This document shows positions 19,791 through 28,257 of a stretch of DNA of 35,516 nucleotides, in pieces. The notes under the pieces were generated by a model that had not been told where the DNA came from, did no database searches, and worked only from the letters and a program-made list of their open reading frames with translations. A program made the position numbers and the translations under genes. Positions within the stretch are counted from its first letter, which is position 1; every line of letters begins with the position of its first letter. Source of the stretch: a virus; IMG/VR virus record IMGVR_UViG_3300037504_000227, positions 75,201 through 110,716 of that record, one strand, 5' to 3'.

Positions 19791-22700
19791 AAACGGAGGA
19801 TTTGAACAAGAGTGGGTAGATAATCACACAGTTACAATCTACCCTGTGGACGGTGCGCCATACGAGGCAGAGCGGGGGAACATCTTCGTGTTGCCCGGAT
19901 GGGAGGTATGGTTTAAGCATAAGGCAGGAACGTGGGACCAACCAGAGGTCACAGACATTTGGGCGTCTGCATACGATTATCGTGTAAGGTCTGGGCAAAA
20001 GGCGCAAAAGTTTTTCACCACTGGCAGGCGACACGACGGTGGATACAGACAGCAAATTAACGTTAATGCTGGGCAAAAGATTAGAGTGACAGCTTGGGGG
20101 CACGCCTGGAGTAACCACCACGACCCAGACTTATTCTATTGCTACGAGTGCTGGGAGCCAGTTCGCTTCAACCCAGACCAAGAGTTTACAGCTTGCCCCA
20201 ATTGCGACACGCCTCTGAGCAGGCAGGTTCTACACGACGCCAACCGATATGTCTTTCCACATCCCAACGACGGCAAGTGGAGCGAGGGGACAGGGATTGG
20301 GTATAACATCGTGGCCCTAAATCCAAGCGAGATTCCAGAAATGAGTGGCGATCCACAGAACGACGCCATTGGGAACATTATGCTTTCTGTTGGCATCGAC
20401 CCTACAGGCAACACAAATCCGTTTGCGTCAACAGTTGTCTGGAACTCCAAGGCTATCTACAATGGATACAAAGAGTCTATCACAGTTGAAGCTGTTGCAC
20501 AGAGCGAAACGATTACAATATTCCTGAGAAGCACAACGCTGTATGCGTTTAAGCACAATGATGTGTATTGGGACGATGTTAGCGCAGAGGTTGTGGATGA
20601 GTCTCCACTACCACCAACAGAATGGGATTATGACGTGGTAGAAACAGGGAGCAAACTGTCGGTGCACACCATCAATACAGATGGGGTTCCTGGATTTGCT
20701 CAGACCTTAAAGGACAATGGTATAGGGTTTGCCGTCATCAAGGGCGTGGACAATCTTGGGTGGCTAGTGGATGCAAAGCAAAACTATCCAGACTCAACCA
20801 TTGTCGCCAGACTGGTACACGACTACGAAAGGTGCCCAGACGTTCACTTCCCTGAGACTGACCTAGACAATCTGGCAGACAATATTTTCAGTGCGATCAC
20901 AGACGCATGCGACGCGACCAATGGACTAAAAGAGGCTGTGGATTACTGGGAGCCAATCAATGAGCCAGATCCACCTGGAACAGATGGCTATCGACGCCTG
21001 TCCGAACTGCAGTTCAAGCTTATGGATCGGGCAGAGGATTACGGTGTCAAGATTGCCATCTTCACCCTCAACGCAGGCACGCCAGAGTGGGATGAAGCAC
21101 AAGCTATGGTGGAAACAGGCGTGTTCGGCAGGGCAAAGCAGGGAGGACATATCCTAGCCCTTCACGAAGGCGTCTTTAGCCCATACGATCCTGTGGACAC
21201 GTGGTGGGGCGATGACATCCCTGGCGTGCCAGATGGGCTTGGCGAAGAGATCGGCGCGGGAGCACTGTGCTTCCGCTATCGGTATCTGTACCACCTGCTA
21301 CAAGAAAGAAACGAGGTCATTCCCCTTGTTGTCTCTGAGTGGTGCGGTTATGACCAAGGGCCACTGACGCCAGACGATGTTTTGCAACGGGTTGAGTGGT
21401 ACGATACGAAAATGCGAGAGGATTACTGGGCCTGGGGATTCTGCCCATTCACACTAGGACCAACGTCTGGATGGACAAGCCACGACTACGAGTTTGCCTA
21501 TCAGACCATCGTAGACTATATGATCTCCATTAAGGATGAACAAAATGGACTTCCAACAGAAGATCCAGCGCCGCCAGAGGAGTACTGGGGATTTCCAAGA
21601 GAGCAGTATTCACGAACATATGTTCTAATGCCACCTGGGCTTGGAGTTGACTGGTACATTCAAGCACAGATCGGAGGATTCGAGAAAAGGCTAACAGTTG
21701 GGTCCAGCGCCGACGATGCAGGCATTGGCTATCTAGATGACAAGACTGTTTTGGCAATCAACCCAGACCTATGGACAGATGACTTGCAGGCTTTCTTCAC
21801 GAAACACTACCCACACACGACGTATCGTGTTGTAAACGCTAGTACGCCAGAAGAGCTGGCATTAAAGTTAATGCCGTCTTCCGATGGCGACTTGACCGTT
21901 TCGCAAAACAACCCACTATGGGCAAACGACGATCTGGGCGAAGAGCCTGGAGGGGAAACCATTGGAGAGGCTGGGTGTTTGCTGTCGGTCGCGTGTATGA
22001 TTCTAAGAAAGGTGTACAATCGCAACATCATCCCGCCAATTCTGAACAAGTCACTTGAGCAAAGCGGGAATGCCTTCTTCGAGGACGACCTGCTTTCCTG
22101 GAACGACGCAATCAGCAAGTACCCCGCGTTTGATAATTCGGCCAAGATCAATAGCAGTTTCGCGATCTCTGATCTGGCTCAGATGCAGGACGATGGATGG
22201 GAGATCGGACTTAGAGTGAGTGGCGGATCTCACTTCGTCTACCTAGAATATGCAACAGATCAATTGCACGTCATCGACCCTTGGGATGGAGAACGCAAGA
22301 CCTGGGACATCAACGATGTGTCTGGAATCAGAGCAGCACACGTAGCAGGGGGAGAGCCAAAGCCACCAAGCGACTTAAATGTAATAGGCGTACATGGCTC
22401 GCCCATCTTGTCACCGCCTCCACGAGAAGATTGGGGTTTCTGGATCTCAGAGATGAAGGTCATGGGCGTCAAGCTCTACAAGGTGCTGGATAGCGGAGGT
22501 GCTGATAACATCGACTGGGTAAATAGACTAATGGAAAATGGGATCGAGCCAATCGTCAGAGTGTTCTGCGCACAACAATTCCCATCCAGGTTGCCACGCG
22601 GCCTGATGGACAGGGCAAAGCAACTAATTGATGCCGGCGTTAAGAAACTAGAGATCGGGAACGAACCAAACCTTCCTGGAGAATGGCAAAGCAAATTCCG

Positions 22701-23328
22701 AGATAGAGTAGATTGGCACAACTCAGATCTTGTTGCGTTGGTTGCTGAGAACTGGTGGATGGACGCCAAGGAAATAACAGACCACGGCGGGCAAATAGCA
22801 TTTATGGCTATGGCACCCACAGACCGAGGCGGAACAAACTCAAAATACTCAAGCGTGAAGTGGTACAAAGGCATTGCACAACACATAGCAAACAACCATC
22901 GCAACGAAGCACAAACACTTATCGGAAGTGGGAAGCTGTGGGTAGCGGTTCATATTTCCCCATTCAATAGAACACTGGACTTTAGCCCGTTCAGAGATGG
23001 ATACATTGACGATATGTGCCTCAGAGCATATGAAGCATACAACAAAATCTATCATGAAACGCTTGGAATCCAACCAATCGTTATTAGCACCGAAGGAGGG
23101 GCATACAGCCCCGAACACCTAGACGATCTTGGTTGGGATGCATATACAGAGGAGTATTGGGCGCAGCTGGCAGTCAGCATGTACCAATATCTAGCAGAAC
23201 ACAACGGGCCTCCTGTATGCTCTTGGGTTCTCACTGATCAGGGCGTCGATGATCCAAGGTGGAGAGATAATGGATGGTATCGTGGCAAAAGTCCGAGGCT
23301 GATTGTTCAAACGATGAAAGAGGCTTGA
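19783..23328 (+). CDS. giant multidomain glycosidase/peptidase-like protein (putative lysin or cell-wall/polysaccharide enzyme)
   Basis: GTG 19783 (AAAGGA 9 bases upstream) gives 1181 residues and overlaps the recombinase stop. In order: residues 1-90, a CBM-like domain starting ENGGFE. At 120-141 there is a Cys4 zinc ribbon CYEC...CPNC. About 280-590 is a glycosidase-type TIM barrel with acid/base E394 (EPINEP) and candidate nucleophile E519 (VVSEW). About 720-840 is a papain/C39-type peptidase-like segment with C732 (GEAGCLLS), H817 (GGSHFVYLEY) and D832 (VIDPWDGE). About 860-1180 is a second GH-type barrel with E961 (EIGNEPN) and E1104 (ISTEGG). The combination suggests an enzyme that degrades host surface or cell wall polymers. 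No signal peptide is visible. Confidence 0.75.
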   Translation: MIENGGFEQEWVDNHTVTIYPVDGAPYEAERGNIFVLPGWEVWFKHKAGTWDQPEVTDIWASAYDYRVRSGQKAQKFFTTGRRHDGGYRQQINVNAGQKIRVTAWGHAWSNHHDPDLFYCYECWEPVRFNPDQEFTACPNCDTPLSRQVLHDANRYVFPHPNDGKWSEGTGIGYNIVALNPSEIPEMSGDPQNDAIGNIMLSVGIDPTGNTNPFASTVVWNSKAIYNGYKESITVEAVAQSETITIFLRSTTLYAFKHNDVYWDDVSAEVVDESPLPPTEWDYDVVETGSKLSVHTINTDGVPGFAQTLKDNGIGFAVIKGVDNLGWLVDAKQNYPDSTIVARLVHDYERCPDVHFPETDLDNLADNIFSAITDACDATNGLKEAVDYWEPINEPDPPGTDGYRRLSELQFKLMDRAEDYGVKIAIFTLNAGTPEWDEAQAMVETGVFGRAKQGGHILALHEGVFSPYDPVDTWWGDDIPGVPDGLGEEIGAGALCFRYRYLYHLLQERNEVIPLVVSEWCGYDQGPLTPDDVLQRVEWYDTKMREDYWAWGFCPFTLGPTSGWTSHDYEFAYQTIVDYMISIKDEQNGLPTEDPAPPEEYWGFPREQYSRTYVLMPPGLGVDWYIQAQIGGFEKRLTVGSSADDAGIGYLDDKTVLAINPDLWTDDLQAFFTKHYPHTTYRVVNASTPEELALKLMPSSDGDLTVSQNNPLWANDDLGEEPGGETIGEAGCLLSVACMILRKVYNRNIIPPILNKSLEQSGNAFFEDDLLSWNDAISKYPAFDNSAKINSSFAISDLAQMQDDGWEIGLRVSGGSHFVYLEYATDQLHVIDPWDGERKTWDINDVSGIRAAHVAGGEPKPPSDLNVIGVHGSPILSPPPREDWGFWISEMKVMGVKLYKVLDSGGADNIDWVNRLMENGIEPIVRVFCAQQFPSRLPRGLMDRAKQLIDAGVKKLEIGNEPNLPGEWQSKFRDRVDWHNSDLVALVAENWWMDAKEITDHGGQIAFMAMAPTDRGGTNSKYSSVKWYKGIAQHIANNHRNEAQTLIGSGKLWVAVHISPFNRTLDFSPFRDGYIDDMCLRAYEAYNKIYHETLGIQPIVISTEGGAYSPEHLDDLGWDAYTEEYWAQLAVSMYQYLAEHNGPPVCSWVLTDQGVDDPRWRDNGWYRGKSPRLIVQTMKEA
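21862..21871 (-). repeat. TTAACTTTAA motif copy in the giant protein gene
   Basis: Here the flanks extend the palindrome: GGCATTAA-AG-TTAATGCC. Confidence 0.7.
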
Positions 23329-23513
23329 TGGAAGAATCAATTGAGCAACTGGTCAAGGCTGGCTATCTCAAGAAACAAGGATATAGATGCAGGCTGACCA
23401 ACAAAGGTTTGAAAGTGGCAATGGAGATCCTTGAGGAAGAGGGCGAAGAGATTCCTGAAGGCGAAGATATGTACGAGTATCTGATTGGAGTCATAATGGG
23501 AGACAAGACATGA
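23328..23513 (+). CDS. small winged-helix-like protein (61 aa)
   Basis: ATG 23328 overlaps the stop of the giant gene by one base (TGATG), and AAAGAGG lies 4 bases upstream. The 61-residue product reads MEESIEQLVKAGYLKKQGYRCRLTNKGLKVAMEILEE, a winged-helix-like pattern of the sort seen in small transcription factors (helix, helix, wing). The tail is acidic (EEGEEIPEGEDMYEYL). No closer family. It is likely a regulator or a DNA-associated helper of the following membrane gene cluster, but that is inference. Confidence 0.6.
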   Translation: MEESIEQLVKAGYLKKQGYRCRLTNKGLKVAMEILEEEGEEIPEGEDMYEYLIGVIMGDKT

Positions 23514-23692
23514 GACTAATTCTGAGAGATGTTGTGTGGACACTCGTGGCGCTTGGATTTTGGGGATTCACATTCCTCAGTATCTACAATGCACGAAGCA
23601 ATCCGTGGGAAGTTTTGATCGCAGTCGTGATGTTTGCGCTCGCGCTGTTTACAACCGTTCAAATTGGACAAGGAGGCAACGATGCTAACTGA
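23510..23692 (+). CDS. small membrane protein (60 aa)
   Basis: The ATG overlaps the preceding TGA (ATGA) and GGGAGA lies 6 bases upstream. The 60-residue product has two hydrophobic segments (VVWTLVALGFWGFTFLSIY and VLIAVVMFALALFTTVQIG) joined by a short polar loop NARSNPWE. Nothing more specific can be said. It is part of a run of small membrane proteins in the operon that includes the FtsK-like ATPase, so it may belong to a membrane complex. Confidence 0.6.
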   Translation: MRLILRDVVWTLVALGFWGFTFLSIYNARSNPWEVLIAVVMFALALFTTVQIGQGGNDAN

Positions 23693-24155
23693 TCTATGGA
23701 AGGAACGGCTTGAGCTGTGCCGTCAAAGCAGCAAGGACAAGTTCTACTACGATGACTTGGCAGAGTTGTGGAATATGCCATACGAATCTGTCTCGCCATC
23801 CCTGAACACGCTAGACGCCAAGTGGTACGACAAGGACATGGACGGGCGCAAAGCTGTTGTGACGTTCTCTTACGAAGGGCTTGCCCCGGAGGACGAGTCT
23901 GTATACTCCCTGGTCACAAAGAAAACCTACAAGAATATCGTCAATAGAATGAAGAACACTGGCGCGATGCCAGAGGAGTTCCGCGTAGAGTTTGAGCCTC
24001 TGATTGAGGCGCAGCGCAGGGGATGGGATGAAGAGAAACAGCGTGGCGGGTTGATTGCTCACGTTTACGAGAAAGGTCAAAAATCCCCCTGCCTTAAGTT
24101 CACTATCCGCATTGATAACGAATACGTGGTAGGAGCACAAATCGAGGTGCTGTAG
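23682..24155 (+). CDS. hypothetical protein (157 aa)
   Basis: ATG 23682 has AAGGAGG 5 bases upstream, and the larger in-frame extension is not needed. The 157-residue product begins MLTDLWKERLELCRQSSKD and has a mixed helix/strand pattern with a possible helix-turn-helix early on (YDDLAELWNMPYESVSPSLNTL). The rest is strand-rich (AVVTFSYEGLAPEDESVYSLV, LIAHVYEKGQKSPCLKFTI). No enzyme motif is visible. It may be a DNA-binding or regulatory protein linked to the following membrane gene cluster. Stop overlaps the next start. Confidence 0.6.
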   Translation: MLTDLWKERLELCRQSSKDKFYYDDLAELWNMPYESVSPSLNTLDAKWYDKDMDGRKAVVTFSYEGLAPEDESVYSLVTKKTYKNIVNRMKNTGAMPEEFRVEFEPLIEAQRRGWDEEKQRGGLIAHVYEKGQKSPCLKFTIRIDNEYVVGAQIEVL

Positions 24156-24832
24156 TGCCTGGACACAAGACCCACACAAAGATCGCATTCATAAGCGCAC
24201 CGGTTGTGGGATGGGGAGCATGGGCATTCCAGAACGGAATGTCAAGAGTCCTGGAAGAAATAGGGCAACGCCCTGAATCCTACAGGATGGACAATGCCCC
24301 TGCGATCATTGGGCGCTCTTTGCTGATCGCTGCTGGGTCTGTGTTCGGTGGAACGATGGGTAGCCCTGACCTGGACATTCCTTCTGCCCCGTACAACTCT
24401 TGGGGTCCGCTAAGGATACTGTGGCTTCCCTGGCAGGTGATGGTCAGACACAGATCGCCTGCCTCACACTGGCCTATGCTGGCTACGATGCTTAAGGCAA
24501 TCTACATCAACTTGGTGTTAATCCTGCTCGCCTTGCTAGTATCGCTGTTTTGGGATGTATCAGTGTGGACGTTCTTTCACTTGATGGGATGGGAGCATAC
24601 ACATGGCCTGTTAGTGTTGTGGATGGCAAAGCTGGTGTGGACTGTCGTGAAGTCGCCGCTATACTGGTTGTTTTTGACAGGGGACATCATCGGAATGGCA
24701 TTGCACGACGCGACAGACTTTCTTGACGGTCAACGTCGTAGACACCACCAAAAAGAGATGCCGCCTCTAGAAGATCCAGACGACGAACGCGAGAAGTCAT
24801 ACCGGGATAGACACAGGAGATACTATGACTAA
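24155..24832 (+). CDS. DUF2227-like metal-binding membrane protein
   Basis: GTG 24155 overlaps the preceding stop. The 225-residue protein matches DUF2227 members: PGHKTHTKIAF (H4, H7) at the N-terminus, a SPDLDIPS motif (70-77) and RHRSPASHWPML (98-109). Together they provide a set of His/Asp residues for metal. Three hydrophobic stretches follow (about 112-135, 138-150 and 160-180) and a charged tail (RHHQKEMPPLEDPDDEREKSYRDRHRRYYD). The family is found in bacteria and phages and is thought to be a membrane-linked metal-dependent hydrolase-like protein. Reaction unknown. Confidence 0.7.
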   Translation: MPGHKTHTKIAFISAPVVGWGAWAFQNGMSRVLEEIGQRPESYRMDNAPAIIGRSLLIAAGSVFGGTMGSPDLDIPSAPYNSWGPLRILWLPWQVMVRHRSPASHWPMLATMLKAIYINLVLILLALLVSLFWDVSVWTFFHLMGWEHTHGLLVLWMAKLVWTVVKSPLYWLFLTGDIIGMALHDATDFLDGQRRRHHQKEMPPLEDPDDEREKSYRDRHRRYYD

Positions 24833-26237
24833 CAGGCACGACGCCCTGGAAAGAAGAATAAACATCATCGCTGGTGTGATCGAGGCTGTGTGTTTTAGTG
24901 AAGAGATTCCACTAATGATCCCAGAAGATGGTGCTGCCGTTCTGGGAGATCAGTGTCGCTTCTATGCCAAGAAGGCACGCGGGAAAGACCTGGATGCACT
25001 CAAAGCCCGTCTCAAGAAAACACAGTCAAACACATACCTGAAAGGGCACATTGCCAGTGACAGCAACCTAAAAAGACTGCGCAAGGACGTGTCAACCATC
25101 CTTGAGTGTGAGCTTGGGTGCCAGGTAGGAATCGGAGTCGGTAAGCAGAGCATTACCTTTGACTTCCGATTGTCAGACATTATGCACGGGGATTACTTCA
25201 TCCCTCTGAGCATTGCTGATCTACATATGGCGCCAAGGAAAAACAAGATCCCCATCGGTAAAACCTTGGAGGGAGACGTGATTGTGTGGTGTCCAGATGA
25301 TGGATACCATCACCACGTCCTGATTGCAGGGATGACAAGAAGCGGCAAGTCTACTCTGTGGAATACAATGATGTGGGGACTGGCGAACTCATACAGTCGT
25401 AGCGAGATGCAAATGATGCTGATGTCAGGGAAACCGGAGGATGTTGTGCTGTGGTCTGGGCTACCCCACCTAATCGCGCCTGTGACTACAACGCCTAAAG
25501 AGGCTCTGGCGATGATCTCCTGGGCTGAGGAAGAACGCAGGCGCAGAGCGGAGATCCCACACAAGGATAAAAACTTCTCGCGTCTCTTGATCTTTGTGGG
25601 CGAGATCCCATACTTTGCTGACAACTGTCCTCCTGAGTTCACGACAAATCTAGAGCGCCTTATGAAGCTGGGCGCATCAGAGAAGATTCATGTCGTGGTA
25701 ACAACCCAGTACCCGCGCTCTGACAGAGTAGGAAGCATCGACATCAAGACACAGTTCCCTCTAAGGATGTGCGGGATGGTCAACGATCCACAATCTGCCT
25801 ATGTGGCCCTCGGCGTCGGGGGCACCGGGGCAGAGCTTCTTCCCGGACGCGGCTCGTTTGTCACATCCAATGACGTTCGGTTCCAGGCTGCTTACTTCTG
25901 CGACGCCAAAGAACCAGCGCCAGCTATAAATTTAGTGAAACAGCTTCAGGCCCAGATGGGAACACCACAATATCAAGACGACATTCAAGAATACAACCAC
26001 GACGTTCAGGGGCAAACAATGACAGACGATGCCTGGGACGCAATGCAGAAGCTCATCTCAGTTGGGCGAGAAAAAACGTCGAAGAACGATCTCCAGGCAT
26101 TGATGGGATGGGGGTTCCCAAGGGCATCGCGGTGCTTCGAGACTCTGATTAAGAAGGGCGTAATCTCAGAGGACAGAGACGAGACAAGGAAGGCAGAAGT
26201 GTATCTAGATAAAGCGAAGGAGGAAGTCAATGCTTGA
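24825..26237 (+). CDS. FtsK/HerA-type DNA-translocating ATPase with altered Walker B
   Basis: ATG 24825 has AGGAG 5 bases upstream. The 470-residue protein has Walker A AGMTRSGKST (168-177), and the expected Walker B position reads LLIFVGEIPYF (254-263), with Gly at 259 where Asp normally sits and Glu 260 kept. Other FtsK features are VVTTQYPRSD (291-300) and RMCGMVND. A C-terminal winged-helix-like region (LQALMGWGFPRASRCFETLIKKGVI) resembles the gamma domain. It probably moves DNA or plugs a membrane pore with the small membrane proteins around it. No transmembrane segment is visible. Confidence 0.75.
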   Translation: MTNRHDALERRINIIAGVIEAVCFSEEIPLMIPEDGAAVLGDQCRFYAKKARGKDLDALKARLKKTQSNTYLKGHIASDSNLKRLRKDVSTILECELGCQVGIGVGKQSITFDFRLSDIMHGDYFIPLSIADLHMAPRKNKIPIGKTLEGDVIVWCPDDGYHHHVLIAGMTRSGKSTLWNTMMWGLANSYSRSEMQMMLMSGKPEDVVLWSGLPHLIAPVTTTPKEALAMISWAEEERRRRAEIPHKDKNFSRLLIFVGEIPYFADNCPPEFTTNLERLMKLGASEKIHVVVTTQYPRSDRVGSIDIKTQFPLRMCGMVNDPQSAYVALGVGGTGAELLPGRGSFVTSNDVRFQAAYFCDAKEPAPAINLVKQLQAQMGTPQYQDDIQEYNHDVQGQTMTDDAWDAMQKLISVGREKTSKNDLQALMGWGFPRASRCFETLIKKGVISEDRDETRKAEVYLDKAKEEVNA

Positions 26238-26421
26238 AATCAACGGGATCTACATCATCGTCGTAGCAATCTTGTGGGCGCTGTCTCTAATTGGAGCGTT
26301 TGTTCTAGGGTTCCGCATTGGATTGTGGGGCAAGGTGCGCCAAAAAAGCGATGACATCATAGAGCAAGCGTCCAATGGTAATGGCAAGAAGTCTCGCAGG
26401 GTGAAGTTGAAGACGGCATGA
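26230..26421 (+). CDS. small single-TM membrane protein (63 aa)
   Basis: The ATG has AGGAGG upstream. The 63-residue product has one hydrophobic stretch (IYIIVVAILWALSLIGAFVLGFRIG), then a basic C-terminal tail (KKSRRVKLKT). The positive-inside rule predicts the basic tail lies in the cytoplasm. It overlaps both neighbours by a few bases. With the PH-domain protein and FtsK-like ATPase it makes a likely membrane set. Confidence 0.6.
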   Translation: MLEINGIYIIVVAILWALSLIGAFVLGFRIGLWGKVRQKSDDIIEQASNGNGKKSRRVKLKTA

Positions 26422-26960
26422 TCGAGCCGCTTGTGATCCATCGTTCGGCTTGGGCAGCCGCCAAAGCCCTCAAGTACCCCACGCTTGCATTTATCGTCGT
26501 TTTGATATATACTGCATTCATGGCGCTCACAAGCGCTGTGGAGAAAGGGCTTTTGCTAGTTTGTGCTGGGCCTTGGTTCATCATATATGCTGTGGTGTTT
26601 TTCCTGGCAATTCTAGACTGGAGGGACGAGAAATATGAAGTAACTGAAGATGGGAAGTTCAAGGTGCACTATCGGAAATTGCTCCGAGTGCGCACCGAGG
26701 CTGAGGGAAACGTGAAGAACATCGAAAACATTAGAATCGTTCATCGTGGAGCAATGCAAAATGTGTTTCCCTATGGTGATATGTACGTGCAGGTGGGATG
26801 GGAAAAGAAAAAGTTTGTCCTTCGTGATGTCCCTCGCCCATCTAAAGCTAGAGAAGAGCTGCTCAAGCGGGTAGACCAAGCCAAGTCTGTCACGGAAGAG
26901 CAGGAACAAAGCACAGAGGTTTTGGATGAACTGTTACAAATGTTAGAGGAGACAGAATAG
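26418..26960 (+). CDS. membrane protein with PH-like domain (180 aa)
   Basis: ATG 26418 overlaps the preceding TGA. Two hydrophobic stretches (about 22-39 and 44-65) are followed by DWRDEKYEVTEDGKFKVHYRKLLRVRTEAEGNVKNIENIRIVHRGAMQNVFPYGDMYVQVGWE, a beta-strand pattern that matches bacterial PH (bPH2/DUF304) domains, and then an acidic helical tail. Such proteins are anchored in the membrane with the PH-like part in the cytoplasm. A role in a membrane complex with the FtsK-like ATPase is inference. Confidence 0.7.
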   Translation: MIEPLVIHRSAWAAAKALKYPTLAFIVVLIYTAFMALTSAVEKGLLLVCAGPWFIIYAVVFFLAILDWRDEKYEVTEDGKFKVHYRKLLRVRTEAEGNVKNIENIRIVHRGAMQNVFPYGDMYVQVGWEKKKFVLRDVPRPSKAREELLKRVDQAKSVTEEQEQSTEVLDELLQMLEETE

Positions 26961-27145
26961 TGAAAATCACAATTGAGGATCAGTATGAATTCCACCTGAC
27001 GAAAGACGAAATGGTAGAGCTGGCAGACAGATACGGACTCCTGCGCGACCATCGACTTAGGGCCTTGTTGCTTGACGACCCAGAGGGCGACACTTGGCCT
27101 GGAAGGCCGGTGACCCTGACATTCACTGGACAGTATGTGGAATAG
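26960..27145 (+). CDS. small hypothetical protein, last gene of the rightward operon (61 aa)
   Basis: GTG 26960 overlaps the TAG stop of the PH-domain gene. The 61-residue product is acidic and strand-rich (MKITIEDQYEFHLTKDEMVELADRYG..., then VTLTFTGQYVE). No family recognised. It is immediately followed by a strong hairpin terminator. It may form a small helper or chaperone-like protein, but this is not supported by any motif. Confidence 0.55.
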   Translation: MKITIEDQYEFHLTKDEMVELADRYGLLRDHRLRALLLDDPEGDTWPGRPVTLTFTGQYVE

Positions 27146-27148
27146 AAA

Positions 27149-27168
27149 AAGCCCCCGAAAGGGGGCTT
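27149..27168. terminator. bidirectional rho-independent terminator
   Basis: AAGCCCCC-GAAA-GGGGGCTT is an 8-bp perfect stem with a tetraloop, flanked by AAAAA on the left and CTTCGTTTT on the right. It gives a usable U-rich tail in both directions. It sits between the convergent ends of the rightward operon (27145) and the clamp gene (27190). Confidence 0.88.
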
Positions 27169-27189
27169 CTTCGTTTTACAGCAGGCTTG

Positions 27190-28257
27190 CTACAGATGCA
27201 TTGGCATTATGATATGCCACAGGGCAGGGAACTCAGAGCACCTAACCTGAAGTGGTGTATTCTCCCCATTGCATCCCAGATAGACCTCCCCCTTCATTAC
27301 CTTGAGAGCGTCAACCAAATACTCTCCATTTAGCCCGACACGTACATCCTCGCCCTCTACTTCAGCCGGGACAAACGACACACCCTCCCCTGTGTCTGCC
27401 CACCCGCGCACAGATAGGCCGTCCTGAGTCACATTAATGATAACTACATTCTGGTAATCTGAGGCAAACAGCATCGCCGCCTCTACAGCGCTAGCAAAGG
27501 TTTCACGCTCCTGCACAGTGATGTTGATGTTGCTATCTCCACGCGCCTTGCTAACATTCGGATAATTGCCTGCCAGTAGATTGCTGAACATCCAACATTC
27601 ATCGCCCACAAACAAGAGCGAGTTTCCAACTGCCTGCAGTTCAATATCATCTGTCCTGGCATACTTCCAATTCACCAACGCCGCAGATGGAATGTTGGCT
27701 TCACCATCGCCGTAGTCGGCGAACGTTTCGTCCATCGAGGCACGAGTGCCATCCGCGCCACTAATCGTAACACGTCCCCCTTCTACCTTAACATTAATTG
27801 ATTCTAGGATAGGCATTGGGTTTTCCTTGTCGATAGTAGACAGGATATGCCGAACTCTCCTCTGAAACTCGTCATTGCTCATACGCAAGATTGTCTCGCC
27901 CCCCTCGATGTCTGGGAGAGGGAAATCACCGCCAGAGATTGGCAGCGCCATTTCAAAACTGCCACACGAAAACTTCAACTCGCTATCCGTGCTAACGATC
28001 TCGACCTCTCCATCAACTAGATTTACCCAATCGCGCAACTTCTTTGCACTAACTGCCGCTTCGCCTTCCTCTACAACATCACAATCAGAAATCGACTGCG
28101 CCCAAGTGTGACCATTTGTGCCAATGATCTGTAACGCACCATCTGCCGCAGAGAGAAAGAGTGCCTTGTAGATAGGCAAAGTGGAACGTGAAGGCGAAGT
28201 CCGATACGGGCATGCGATTGTGTCAGCCAAAACGTCAGCATTAACTTTAACTCTCAT
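27190..28257 (-). CDS. dnaN: DNA polymerase III beta subunit-like sliding clamp
   Basis: The 355-residue protein has the three-repeat beta-clamp layout. SSLF-type strands and a DGTRASMD region are recognisable. LLAGNYPNVSKA and the C-terminal LNGEYLVDALKVMKGEVYLGCNG...FPALWHIIMPMHL match the FNxxYLxdaL...yyIMPM signature of bacterial clamps. It would ring DNA and tether polymerase and repair enzymes. ATG 28257 has AAAGGAGG 9 bases upstream. The second start codon region carries a TTAACTTTAA copy (28241-28250). No polymerase or clamp loader is in this window, so host or elsewhere-encoded partners are required. Confidence 0.85.
   Translation of the reverse strand: MRVKVNADVLADTIACPYRTSPSRSTLPIYKALFLSAADGALQIIGTNGHTWAQSISDCDVVEEGEAAVSAKKLRDWVNLVDGEVEIVSTDSELKFSCGSFEMALPISGGDFPLPDIEGGETILRMSNDEFQRRVRHILSTIDKENPMPILESINVKVEGGRVTISGADGTRASMDETFADYGDGEANIPSAALVNWKYARTDDIELQAVGNSLLFVGDECWMFSNLLAGNYPNVSKARGDSNINITVQERETFASAVEAAMLFASDYQNVVIINVTQDGLSVRGWADTGEGVSFVPAEVEGEDVRVGLNGEYLVDALKVMKGEVYLGCNGENTPLQVRCSEFPALWHIIMPMHL
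28241..28250 (+). repeat. TTAACTTTAA motif copy at clamp gene start
   Basis: Exact copy in the first codons of the clamp gene. Shares the 17-base stretch CATTAACTTTAACTCTC with the copy at 33011. Confidence 0.7.
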
